NCBI GenBank assembly: GCA_016707605.1
Contig: JADJHJ010000025.1
Coordinates: 1 to 8,982, forward strand
Reading direction: 5' to 3'
Length of the DNA stretch: 8,982 nt
DNA from: Candidatus Promineofilum glycogenicum
GTDB taxonomy: Bacteria > Chloroflexota > Anaerolineae > Promineifilales > Promineifilaceae
How positions within the stretch are numbered: position 1 is the first letter of the stretch; the number at the start of each line of letters is the position of its first letter. The notes under the pieces are model-generated. The model saw only the letters and a program-made list of their open reading frames with translations, had not been told where the DNA came from and ran no database searches. The position numbers were made by a program, and so were the translations under genes. Below, piece after piece: positions 1-6,527 of the stretch.

Positions 1-537
1 GATCAGGCGGTGGATTCGCCCCACCTGCTCCGGCCCGACGAGATCCACTTTGTTCAGGATGACCATGTCGGCGAAGGCGATCTGGCGCAACTGGAGATCC
101 ATCAGTTCCGGGTTGTTCGGATAGGCGAAGATCTGCTCCGCGTCCATGACGCAGGTCACGCTGTCTAACCGGATGCGGTCGCGCAGCCGAGGCGTGTGGA
201 AGGCCAGCGTGATCCCGGCCGGGTCGGCCACGCCGCTAGCTTCCAGCAGAATGTACTCCGGGCGTTCCGGTCGAGCGATCGTCTGAATCACGGCCTCGAC
301 CAGGTCATCGCGCAGGCTACAGCAGATGCAGCCGTTGGCCAGGCTGATCACGTCGCCGGTGACGCCGACCACCAACTCGGCGTCGATGTTGATCGAGCCG
401 AAGTCGTTGACCAGCACGGCCACCCGCAAACCATGATCGCCGCTCAGGAGGCGGTTGAGCAGCGTCGTTTTGCCCGCGCCCAGAAAGCCGGTCAGGATGG
501 TCAGGGGTACAGCGGGGGTGGGGGAAGCGGTAGCCAT
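1..537 (-). CDS. CobW/COG0523-family (G3E) GTPase, C-terminus cut by window edge
   Basis: This open frame begins with ATG at 537 and runs without a stop to base 1, giving the first 179 residues of a protein usually 300-400 long. It has all the G3E GTPase marks: Walker A GFLGAGKT at residues 17-24, the metal-binding GCICC motif at 69-73, ESG-type EASGVADP at 99-106, and the guanine-specifying NKVD at 162-165. Family knowledge: COG0523 proteins hydrolyse GTP and bind Zn or Co through the CxCC motif, acting as cytosolic metallochaperones or insertases. The exact client (zinc enzyme, nitrile hydratase, cobalamin pathway) cannot be told from the N-terminal half. The start is supported by GAGAGGAG about 10 bases upstream. 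The gene lies 71 bases downstream of a metallo-beta-lactamase-fold hydrolase, itself probably a metal enzyme, but a hairpin in the gap argues against simple co-transcription. No Zur-like operator was evident in the gap. Confidence 0.93.
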   Translation of the reverse strand, partial: MATASPTPAVPLTILTGFLGAGKTTLLNRLLSGDHGLRVAVLVNDFGSINIDAELVVGVTGDVISLANGCICCSLRDDLVEAVIQTIARPERPEYILLEASGVADPAGITLAFHTPRLRDRIRLDSVTCVMDAEQIFAYPNNPELMDLQLRQIAFADMVILNKVDLVGPEQVGRIHRLI

Positions 538-561
538 ATTAACTCAACTCCTCTCAGGAAG

Positions 562-593
562 TTCGGCCCCCTGCCTTTGGGTAGGGGGCCGAA
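562..593 (-). terminator. Perfect 11-bp hairpin between the MBL hydrolase and CobW genes
   Basis: The arms TTCGGCCCCCT (562-572) and AGGGGGCCGAA (583-593) are perfect inverted repeats around a 10-base loop. The hairpin starts 15 bases after the hydrolase stop and ends 24 bases before the CobW start, just ahead of its Shine-Dalgarno sequence. No U-run follows on the minus strand, so it is a weak intrinsic terminator at best. It could equally be a processing, attenuation or mRNA-stability hairpin. Confidence 0.5.
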
Positions 594-608
594 TTGTCCC
601 TCCCAGAA

Positions 609-1931
609 CTACTGCTTCAGACCCAGCGTACTGCCGGGATCCATCGGGAACTGTGGCGGCAGCGGGTGCGCCCACTGGCGCATCTGATCCGTCGGCGTGA
701 AGAGCGCCGGATCGATCTCCTGATCGCGCACGTACTGCTCCTGAATGGGCGTGAATGGGTTCGAGCAGACGACCGGCGGTGGCACCACGCCATCGAACTG
801 ATTTTGCAGCAGCCACTCCGTTGTGGAGCGGCTGGTGTTGGTCGTCTCCGGTAGCGCGGCCTCGCGGATCCACAGGTTATCCTTGGTGACATTCACCACG
901 GTGTGGTCGATGCCGAAGGCGAAGAAGCCTGGGTAGTGCATCCGCACGCCGGCCATCATCTCGCCGACCAGTTCGCGGTCGAAGGAGACGTGGGTGGCCA
1001 TCGCCAGGCGCGGCTGGACGAGGTTGGCCAGATAGCCAAAGGCGTAGTGGGTGGTGTGGAAGTTGTCCAACGTGAACGCGCCGATGAAGGGCGAGACGCC
1101 CTGCTTCAGCGCCCACAGCCGGACGACATCGACGGCCATCTCGGTCACGAAGACGTCGACGCCCTTGGCATACTGCGCCGTCAGCTTGTCCGGCTTGCCG
1201 TCGCCCGTCCAGACGAACGATAGCCCGTTCCAGTCCAGCCGGTAGGCCGAAGCGCCATCGGCGGCGTGGGAGCGCCGCCAGTGGGTGATGACCACGCCAT
1301 CCTGGTCGTAGCAAACCCCGCCGTCGTCGCGGAAGTCGAACTCGTTGACCTCGAACTCATAGCCGTCGTGCAGCGGCATCCCCTCAGCCTGGATCGATGT
1401 CCACAGCCCCATCTGGGCCATGTGGTCGACCATCGCCCGCGTGCCCAACTCCGGCCGGCTGCTCGATGGGCCGTGGATGCGCAGCGGCTTCCAGCGCCCA
1501 TTGAACGGCGCAAACTGCCACAGATAGGGAATGTCAGCGTAGTGATCCAGGTGCAGGTGGGTCAGGAAGATGTCGTTGATCTCCGGCACGGGAACCTGAT
1601 TGGCGATGATGTTGCGCAGGCAGCCGGGGCCGAAGTCGAAGAAGAAGCGCTTGCCGTTGCCCAGTTCGACCATGATGCACGTGCCGGCCTGCGTCTGCCG
1701 TGGCGGCCAGGGCTGGCTGCCCATGAAGGTAATGCGCATCTCGTCGGGGCCGAGCGGCTCGCTCTGGGGGAAGTAGTTGTTCTTGTTCTTGACGGACGGT
1801 GTCGGCAGGTAGCCCGGCGGCAGGGTCACGCCGCTGCCGGGCGGCGAGCCATACGGGTTGTGAACCGCGCTTGACGCCGGCGCATCGCCGTTCGTCCGCT
1901 TGTCAACATCGATCACAGCATCGGTCGTCAT
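609..1931 (-). CDS. Metallo-beta-lactamase-fold hydrolase, GntH-like family
   Basis: The 440-residue protein carries the MBL metal-binding signature THLHLDH at residues 124-130 (H125, H127, D129, H130). Further likely ligands are H222, D244 in TGDG (242-245) and H314 in ATHVSFD. The core (about 65-350) is preceded by a Pro/Gly-rich N-terminal stretch and followed by a roughly 85-residue tail. The wording of the region around residues 53-110 (YFPQSEPLGPDEMRITFMGS, then a segment ending GCLRNIIA) resembles the family NCBI labels guanitoxin-biosynthesis GntH; this is recognition from memory, not a search. No other guanitoxin-type gene (PLP enzymes, kinase, methyltransferase) is in the window, so a specific role in toxin synthesis is not supported. 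No signal peptide is seen, so it is probably cytosolic. The frame stays open to 2027, but that longer start would overlap the MgtC-type gene. The ATG at 1931 has an AAGGAG sequence 6 bases upstream and was chosen. Confidence 0.9.
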   Translation of the reverse strand: MTTDAVIDVDKRTNGDAPASSAVHNPYGSPPGSGVTLPPGYLPTPSVKNKNNYFPQSEPLGPDEMRITFMGSQPWPPRQTQAGTCIMVELGNGKRFFFDFGPGCLRNIIANQVPVPEINDIFLTHLHLDHYADIPYLWQFAPFNGRWKPLRIHGPSSSRPELGTRAMVDHMAQMGLWTSIQAEGMPLHDGYEFEVNEFDFRDDGGVCYDQDGVVITHWRRSHAADGASAYRLDWNGLSFVWTGDGKPDKLTAQYAKGVDVFVTEMAVDVVRLWALKQGVSPFIGAFTLDNFHTTHYAFGYLANLVQPRLAMATHVSFDRELVGEMMAGVRMHYPGFFAFGIDHTVVNVTKDNLWIREAALPETTNTSRSTTEWLLQNQFDGVVPPPVVCSNPFTPIQEQYVRDQEIDPALFTPTDQMRQWAHPLPPQFPMDPGSTLGLKQ

Positions 1932-1937
1932 ACCATT

Positions 1938-1943
1938 CTCCTT
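1938..1943 (-). promoter_or_regulatory. Shine-Dalgarno AAGGAG that fixes the MBL hydrolase start
   Basis: AAGGAG lies 6 bases before the ATG at 1931 on the minus strand. It decides between this start and the in-frame ATG at 2027, which would add 32 residues and run into the preceding coding region. Confidence 0.7.
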
Positions 1944-1995
1944 GTTCCACACCCTGGCCGGAGGCGCTAGCCCCAACGCGCCAGGGGATACGTTG

Positions 1996-2469
1996 TTACG
2001 AGGATGGCGGGCCGTCACCGCCGCCACTCTTTGACTTTCGCTCAGCCCCCCACTGCAACGCGCGCGCGACGAGGGCTGAGTCGCTCAGAGCGATGAAGGC
2101 GTAGATCAGGCCCGTCAACAGGACACCCAGCAGCACGCGCCCGCTGCCGATGACAATGCCGATAGCGCCCATGGCCCACAGCGTCGCCGCCGTCGTCAGG
2201 CCACGCACTTCGCCCGCGCTGGAGTGCAGGATGATGCCGGCCCCCAGAAACCCCATACCGGTCACCAGGCCCTGCACCACCCGGCTGCTGTCCAACCCAT
2301 ACGCCTCGTCGGCGACGGCCATGAGCATCGTTGTGGTCATGGTGACCAGGGCCAGTGTGCGGGCGCGGATGGGCGCGCCGACGGCCATGCGCTCTACACC
2401 GACCACCATGCCCAGCACGGCAGCCACCGCCACGCGTAAGATGATCATGAGGTCAGACGTAGATAGCAT
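1996..2469 (-). CDS. MgtC/SapB-family membrane protein
   Basis: This hydrophobic protein of about 157 residues shows the conserved MgtC/SapB core. After the first helix comes GVERMAVGAPIRARTL, then the family hallmark QGLVTGMGFLGAGIIL, then RGLTTAATLWAMGAIGI and a final helix (LLGVLLTGLIYAFIAL), giving four to five membrane segments. MgtC relatives are inner-membrane proteins linked to growth at low magnesium, intramacrophage survival and F1Fo-ATPase modulation in pathogens. In environmental bacteria the role is usually unknown. The length suits the compact form without the C-terminal ACT-like domain of longer MgtC proteins. Start choice is uncertain: GTG at 2484 has AGAGG 10 bases upstream, ATG at 2475 sits too close to GGAG, and ATG at 2469 is 9 bases from that GGAG. 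I prefer 2469. It follows the unknown membrane protein by fewer than 30 bases, so the two are probably co-transcribed. The tail is short and Ser/Gly-rich. Confidence 0.9.
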   Translation of the reverse strand: MLSTSDLMIILRVAVAAVLGMVVGVERMAVGAPIRARTLALVTMTTTMLMAVADEAYGLDSSRVVQGLVTGMGFLGAGIILHSSAGEVRGLTTAATLWAMGAIGIVIGSGRVLLGVLLTGLIYAFIALSDSALVARALQWGAERKSKSGGGDGPPSS

Positions 2470-2497
2470 GACCATTGTCTCCACGCGCAGTGCGCCT

Positions 2498-3187
2498 CTA
2501 GCCGGTCACCCGAGCCGCCGCGCCGTCAACGTCCCCGGCATCATGACGGCGCAGGCCGGACACGAGGATGAAGACACTGATGAGCAAGACCCAGGCCGGG
2601 AAGAGAAGGGCCAGCCACAGGTTGTGGCTCAGGCTGACCATCATCACCAGCGCCAGGACGTAGGTCACCAGCGTCAGGCTGCGCGGCATCACGCCCGTCT
2701 TGCGCCACAGCGTGCCCAGCGAGAACATGAACACCCCGGCCATCTTGAGAGCGTAGGTATTGAAGGCCTGGCTGATGATGGCCAGATTCAGCGCGTAGAC
2801 CCCGGCGGCCGGCGGCCCGTCACTCTGGTAGGCCGCCAGCGTGCCACCGGCGACGGCGAAGGCGACAAACGACATGCCCACAAAGAGCAGGCCGCTGCCC
2901 AGGCTGACGGTAGCGAAGAACTGGTCTTCGTACGCCCCCAGGTGGTGGCGCACCACGCCGACGAACCACAGGAAGGCAATGCCGGCGAAGGGCATCAGCG
3001 CCAGGGCGACGTTGAGCCGGCTGCGGGTCGCGTCGCTCAGGGCCGTCGCGCCGCCAAGCTCGGCCGCGCTGAGGCGGATGAGCGTCACGCCGGCCGCGAA
3101 CAGCACGGCAAAGGCGATACCGGCAACGGCCGCCGCCTGGGGCGACTTCGCCTGGTGGGCAATCTCCGCTTCATTCAATCGCGTCAT
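2498..3187 (-). CDS. Six-helix integral membrane protein of unknown function
   Basis: I do not recognise a characterised family. The 229-residue protein has about six hydrophobic segments (roughly residues 18-38, 58-79, 91-119, 144-161, 169-187 and 189-212), a polar N-terminus (MTRLNEAEIAHQAKSP) and a short charged tail. A conserved-looking loop, RHHLGAYEDQFFATV (80-94), joins helices 2 and 3. Similar hypothetical membrane proteins occur in actinobacteria and Chloroflexota as I recall, with no known substrate. The ATG at 3187 has a strong AAGGAGGT 10 bases upstream, and that site directly abuts the stop codon of the receiver-like gene, with an 18-base gap between the two genes. The MgtC-type gene begins 13-28 bases downstream. 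The three therefore look like one transcription unit, which hints at a shared membrane-stress or ion-related job, though that is inference only. Confidence 0.85.
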   Translation of the reverse strand: MTRLNEAEIAHQAKSPQAAAVAGIAFAVLFAAGVTLIRLSAAELGGATALSDATRSRLNVALALMPFAGIAFLWFVGVVRHHLGAYEDQFFATVSLGSGLLFVGMSFVAFAVAGGTLAAYQSDGPPAAGVYALNLAIISQAFNTYALKMAGVFMFSLGTLWRKTGVMPRSLTLVTYVLALVMMVSLSHNLWLALLFPAWVLLISVFILVSGLRRHDAGDVDGAAARVTG

Positions 3188-3205
3188 GTTAAGTGTGACC
3201 TCCTT

Positions 3206-3547
3206 CTAAACACGCGGGCCGTGGACGATGAGTTGCACCAAATCTTCGGACGTCACCGCATCAAAACGGCCGCTCGACCACAGGTGCAGTTGGGCGTTCT
3301 CCGGGTTCACGCCGACCACTAGCAAGTCGGGGCAATCATGCAATAGGGCAAAGAGTGTGTGCAGACTGACCTCTGCGTTGCCGGTGTCGAAAACGATGAC
3401 ATCCGGCCCCAGCGCGAGCAGTTCTGCGCCGCCTGGCAGCGGTGCGGCGAGGGACACCAACTCCAGTTCAGGAAAGTGCTCCAGGCTGGCCCCGATTGCT
3501 GCCAAAATAACCGAATTGCCGTACAGGATTACCCGCGGTCGATGCAT
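3206..3547 (-). CDS. Small degenerate CheY-like (pseudo-receiver) protein
   Basis: The 113-residue protein looks like a stand-alone receiver fold. It has a beta1-like RVILYGNSVIL at residues 5-15, a beta3-like PDVIVFDTG ending near the phosphoacceptor position (D54), a beta4-like DLLVVGVN, and a final FDAVTSEDLVQLI. The acidic pair that normally holds magnesium at the end of beta1 is replaced by Gly-Asn, the beta4 Thr/Ser is not evident, and the beta5 Lys is missing. Conventional Mg-dependent phosphotransfer is therefore unlikely even though D54 remains. Short proteins of this style seem common in Chloroflexota (memory, not search). The gene follows the two-component operon but lies beyond its terminator, so it probably has its own promoter in 3548-3611; I could not define convincing -35/-10 boxes there. 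GGTGAGG about 10 bases before the ATG serves as ribosome binding site. It leads the membrane-protein pair downstream. Confidence 0.8.
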   Translation of the reverse strand: MHRPRVILYGNSVILAAIGASLEHFPELELVSLAAPLPGGAELLALGPDVIVFDTGNAEVSLHTLFALLHDCPDLLVVGVNPENAQLHLWSSGRFDAVTSEDLVQLIVHGPRV

Positions 3548-3611
3548 TATCGGTCCCTCACCTGATACAGTAGCAGGTTGAGGATACCGGCGACAATGTC
3601 CGGCGGGATAG

Positions 3612-3647
3612 AAAAAGGATAGTCTCCGACCGTGTTGGAGACTATCC
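3612..3647 (-). terminator. Rho-independent terminator of the two-component operon
   Basis: Perfect 11-bp arms GGATAGTCTCC (3617-3627) and GGAGACTATCC (3637-3647) enclose a 9-base loop. On the minus strand the stem is followed at once by five T residues (3616-3612). It lies 44 bases after the response regulator stop, oriented to end that transcript. The canonical shape makes this the clearest transcription boundary in the window. Confidence 0.9.
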
Positions 3648-3666
3648 CAGGGGATAGGCAGTAATC

Positions 3667-3685
3667 CGCGCCGCTGTCCGGCGCG
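3667..3685 (-). other. GC-rich 7-bp hairpin just after the response regulator stop
   Basis: CGCGCCG (3667-3673) and CGGCGCG (3679-3685) form a perfect stem with a 5-base loop, 6 bases after the stop codon. There is no U-run. In tandem with the terminator at 3612-3647 it may protect the 3' end or slow polymerase, or it may be chance in GC-rich DNA. Confidence 0.4.
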
Positions 3686-3691
3686 CCGCGG

Positions 3692-4333
3692 CTAAGGATT
3701 GTCCGGGCGCAACCGCGCGGCGTAGGCCAACACCTGGGCGCGGTGCTCCAGGTGCAACAAGGCCATGATCTCCGCCATATGGTACTTGATGGTGTGGGGG
3801 CTGAGGTTCAGCCGCGCGCCGATCTCTTTATAGGGCAACCCTTCGGCCACGAGCAGAAGCACTTCGCGCTGGCGCGGGGTCAACGTGACCGCCGCGTCCG
3901 GCGACACCGTCCCTCGCGCCAGCCGCGCGAACTCGCCCAGCAGCCTGGTCGCCAGTCCGGGTGAGAACGGCGGCACGCCCTCCACGGCTTGCTGCAAACA
4001 CTGCACCAGTTCATCGGCGTCCATGCTCTTGAGCAGGTAGCCGCAAGCGCCACTTTTGATCGCCTCGAAGAGATCACTGTCCTCATCCGAAGTTGTCAGG
4101 ATAACGATCCGGGCCTCGGGCATCTCGGCCCGGATGCGGCGTGTGGCCTCCAGTCCGTCGCAGCGCGGCATGCGAATGTCCATCAGGACTACGTCCGGCT
4201 GCAGGGCGCGGGCCTGCTCCACGGCCTCAAGCCCGTCGTGGGCCAAGCCGACCACCGTGATGCCGTGGGCCGTCAGCAAGTTCTCCAGCCCTTCCAGAAG
4301 CAGGTGGTGGTCGTCAACCAGCAGCACGTTCAC
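3692..4333 (-). CDS. NarL/LuxR-family two-component response regulator
   Basis: This 213-residue regulator has an intact receiver domain (1-120): acidic pair D7-D8, phosphoacceptor D52 in LMDIRMP, T80/T81 on beta4 and K102 in LLKSMDADEL. A linker leads to a LuxR/GerE-type HTH at about 150-208 (TLTPRQREVLLLVAEGLPYK, then SPHTIKYHM). Phosphorylated family members dimerise and bind DNA at target promoters; the target genes are unknown. The start codon is GTG at 4333 and overlaps the histidine kinase stop codon in a 4-base GTGA, with GGAGG about 7 bases upstream inside the kinase gene. This implies translational coupling and fixes the pairing as cognate. The operon ends at the terminator at 3612-3647. 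The adjacent degenerate receiver gene and membrane genes are plausible but unproven targets. Confidence 0.96.
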   Translation of the reverse strand: MNVLLVDDHHLLLEGLENLLTAHGITVVGLAHDGLEAVEQARALQPDVVLMDIRMPRCDGLEATRRIRAEMPEARIVILTTSDEDSDLFEAIKSGACGYLLKSMDADELVQCLQQAVEGVPPFSPGLATRLLGEFARLARGTVSPDAAVTLTPRQREVLLLVAEGLPYKEIGARLNLSPHTIKYHMAEIMALLHLEHRAQVLAYAARLRPDNP

Positions 4334-6024
4334 TCTCCCACCTCCTGCCCGGTACGTAGCGGTACACTCAGAACGATGCGCGTGCCGGCGCCGGGTTGAC
4401 TGTCGATGGTTAGCTGCCCATCCACCTGGGCCATGCGCTCGCGCATGAAGGCCAGCCCGAAGTGGCCAGCGGCGCCATTAGGGTGGGCGTCGGTGGCGAA
4501 GCCGCGTCCGTCATCGGCGATCTCGATACGCGCGCCGCCGTTGTCACGGGCCAGCCCGACGCGCACCCGACCGGCGTGGGCGTGCTTGCGGGCGTTGGTC
4601 AGCGCTTCGGCGATGACTCGCAACAGTTGGACCGTCGTGTCAGACGTGAACTCTTCGTCGCTCAGCCCATCGGCCACAACCAACTCGGTGACGATGCCGT
4701 AATTGACCTCGTAGGCCGCCAGGTAGGAACCCAGCGCCGATACGAGGCATGGTGACGCGCCACCGACCCTCAGACTGAGGATGGACTCGCGCACGTCGGT
4801 ATGGGCCGCCGCGGCCACGCCGGCCAGGCGCGTCAGTTGGGACTCGGCCGCGTCCAGGTTGCCATCATGGACGTGCTTCTGAATCGCTTGCGCTTGCAGG
4901 CTGACGTAGCCTAACATCTGCCCGGCGCTGTCATGCAGTTCGCGCGCCAGCCGCTCGCGCTCTTGCAGCGTAGCCAGTACGCGCTGCTGTTCTAGCAGTT
5001 GGGTCTGCGCCCGGCGCTGCTCGGTCACATCATATAGCAGCAGCAAACAGCCGACGTCCAGCCCACGCCAATCCCGCAGAGGCGAGCTTTCCAGCAGATA
5101 GTCGCGCCCGGGCGGCGCGCCCAGCCGCAGCACCCGCTCGGCTACCCCGGCGCCGGCAGGTTGCCCCACCGCGCCTTCGGGCAGTAGTTCCCCCACCGCG
5201 CGGCCGAGGGCGTCGTCGGGCGACAAGCTCAGAATCCGCGCCGCGGCCGGATTCAGGCCGACAACCCACTGGCTGCGGTCCAGAACCAGCACACCCGCGT
5301 TGAGTTGTTCAATGGCCATCTGGCGGGCCATAGCCATGGGATCAAAGATGTGGAAGGCGAACAGCGCTGCGGCGTAGACCAGGTAAGGCAGAAGCAGGAA
5401 CGGGATGTCCAGCGGCAGGTCGAAGTGATCGAGGCGCGCGATCTGTTGGGTGTGGACGATACGGCTGACGATCTGGCCGGCAATCATAACCGCCACCAGC
5501 CAGCGCTGTTGCGGCGAGCGCATGAACAGCCAGGCCAGGACACAGACGTTGATTACTCCCAATAGATAGGCATAGGCGACGAAGACCCACGACCAACCGT
5601 TCATTTGGACGAAGAGCCGGTGGCCGTCAACGATGTAGCTGCGAAACAGAAAGGGCCGCGCGGCCTCGTTCAGCAGCAGTAGCGCGAACAGCAGTGGTGT
5701 AATCGATAGCAACACCAGGTTCCGGCGCGTCAACCAGCGCCCCGGCCAGGCGTACTCCAGGATAAAGCAGGTGACCGCCGTAGTTGCCGGCAACGACCAC
5801 ATTATCCCGAAGCGCAGCCAAAACGCCTTCGTCGCTTCTGGAATAGCGGCGTATTGCAAGGCGAAAGCGAAGGCCCAGGTAGCCGTGAAAAGGCAACTGA
5901 CGACAAACGGCGTTGCCCCTGGCACGTGGCGGCGCCGCCAGCTGTAGGTCGCCAACACCAGTAAGAAGAGCGCGGTGAGGATGGGTGGCCAGATGGTAGG
6001 TATGTAGGCGTATGGCCCGTGCAT
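4330..6024 (-). CDS. 7TM-PAS sensor histidine kinase (HisKA_3 type)
   Basis: The 564-residue kinase begins with seven hydrophobic helices (about residues 13-29, 39-58, 71-92, 103-119, 147-168, 174-190 and 205-227), resembling the 7TM N-terminal region of histidine kinases (HisKA_7TM). A PAS-like domain follows (about 235-335, starting IEQLNAGVLVLD). A short coiled coil (336-357) leads to the HisKA_3 dimerisation box RELHDSAGQMLGY with phosphorylatable H364. The HATPase_c domain (about 465-557) has the N box around N477, the G1 box DDGRGF at 504-509 and a late GAGT motif. It should autophosphorylate H364 and pass phosphate to D52 of the regulator it overlaps. The ligand is unknown; a membrane-embedded sensor plus cytosolic PAS suggests two possible inputs. 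The ATG at 6024 has GGGGGAG about 5 bases upstream. Cytidine deaminase ends only 36 bases before it, so read-through transcription from that gene is possible. Confidence 0.95.
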   Translation of the reverse strand: MHGPYAYIPTIWPPILTALFLLVLATYSWRRRHVPGATPFVVSCLFTATWAFAFALQYAAIPEATKAFWLRFGIMWSLPATTAVTCFILEYAWPGRWLTRRNLVLLSITPLLFALLLLNEAARPFLFRSYIVDGHRLFVQMNGWSWVFVAYAYLLGVINVCVLAWLFMRSPQQRWLVAVMIAGQIVSRIVHTQQIARLDHFDLPLDIPFLLLPYLVYAAALFAFHIFDPMAMARQMAIEQLNAGVLVLDRSQWVVGLNPAAARILSLSPDDALGRAVGELLPEGAVGQPAGAGVAERVLRLGAPPGRDYLLESSPLRDWRGLDVGCLLLLYDVTEQRRAQTQLLEQQRVLATLQERERLARELHDSAGQMLGYVSLQAQAIQKHVHDGNLDAAESQLTRLAGVAAAAHTDVRESILSLRVGGASPCLVSALGSYLAAYEVNYGIVTELVVADGLSDEEFTSDTTVQLLRVIAEALTNARKHAHAGRVRVGLARDNGGARIEIADDGRGFATDAHPNGAAGHFGLAFMRERMAQVDGQLTIDSQPGAGTRIVLSVPLRTGQEVGE

Positions 6025-6060
6025 TGTCGCTCCCCCGGTAGAACAGCCAGTGGAACGCCC

Positions 6061-6483
6061 TTACGTCAGATGGCGCGCTCCGAAACTATCGGGCAATAGT
6101 GCGCCCAGCGACGTTTGGCGCACCTCACCGCGTCCGTCGATAATCCAAACCGGTATGTCGCTCTCGTGGTCGACAAACTCGCTGAGCACCTGGCGGCACG
6201 CGCCACAGGGGGTCACGCCGTTATCGGTGCAGACGGCCACGGCGGTGATGCGTAGCGCGCTGTCGTTGACCATCGCCCCCACGGCGTTGCGCTCGGCGCA
6301 GACGGTCAGACCGTAGGAGGCGTTCTCGATGTTGACGCCGGTGTAGAGGCGGCCGTCGTCGCTCAGGATGGCCGCGCCGACCTGGAAGCGGGAGTAGCGG
6401 GCGTAGGCCCGGCCGCGCGCGGCGCAGGCGGCGGCGATCAGTTGGTCGCGCTGTTCGGGAGAAATGGCGGTGAGTTGAGTCAT
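6061..6483 (-). CDS. cdd: Cytidine deaminase
   Basis: This 140-residue enzyme matches the short, homotetrameric class of cytidine deaminase. It converts cytidine and deoxycytidine to uridine and deoxyuridine in pyrimidine salvage, in the cytosol. The substrate and zinc motifs are intact: YSRFQVGAA (30-38), NIENASYG (51-58), the zinc/catalytic CAERNA with C62 and E64, and PCGACRQVL with C93 and C96. The frame is open to 6651, but the extra 56 residues are Arg/Pro-rich and overlap the preceding gene. The ATG at 6483 starts the known family N-terminus and has AGGTG about 4 bases upstream. It lies 44 bases after the GlmU-like gene and is probably co-transcribed with it. Both supply or use uridine nucleotides, though this adjacency may be coincidental. 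Confidence 0.96.
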   Translation of the reverse strand: MTQLTAISPEQRDQLIAAACAARGRAYARYSRFQVGAAILSDDGRLYTGVNIENASYGLTVCAERNAVGAMVNDSALRITAVAVCTDNGVTPCGACRQVLSEFVDHESDIPVWIIDGRGEVRQTSLGALLPDSFGARHLT

Positions 6484-6527
6484 GTTACACCTGAGTATTG
6501 CGCGAGCAGGCGGGTAGCCAACTCGCC

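Noticed and set aside
609..1931. Guanitoxin or other toxin biosynthesis cluster
   Set aside because: Only one gene resembles a member of that pathway, and the neighbours have unrelated families.
1952..1986. CCCTGGC/GCCAGGG inverted repeat between the MgtC-type and MBL genes
   Set aside because: The stem is only 7 bp across a 21-base loop with no U-run; in GC-rich DNA this is expected by chance.
1932..2027. N-terminal extension of the MBL hydrolase to an upstream ATG
   Set aside because: It would overlap the MgtC-type gene, has low-complexity sequence, and the internal ATG at 1931 has an ideally spaced AAGGAG.
2150..3322. A 390-codon open frame on the plus strand
   Set aside because: It lies antisense to two well-supported membrane protein genes and the receiver-like gene, has a composition rich in Arg, His, Gln and Pro typical of antisense frames in GC-rich DNA, and shows no recognisable motif.
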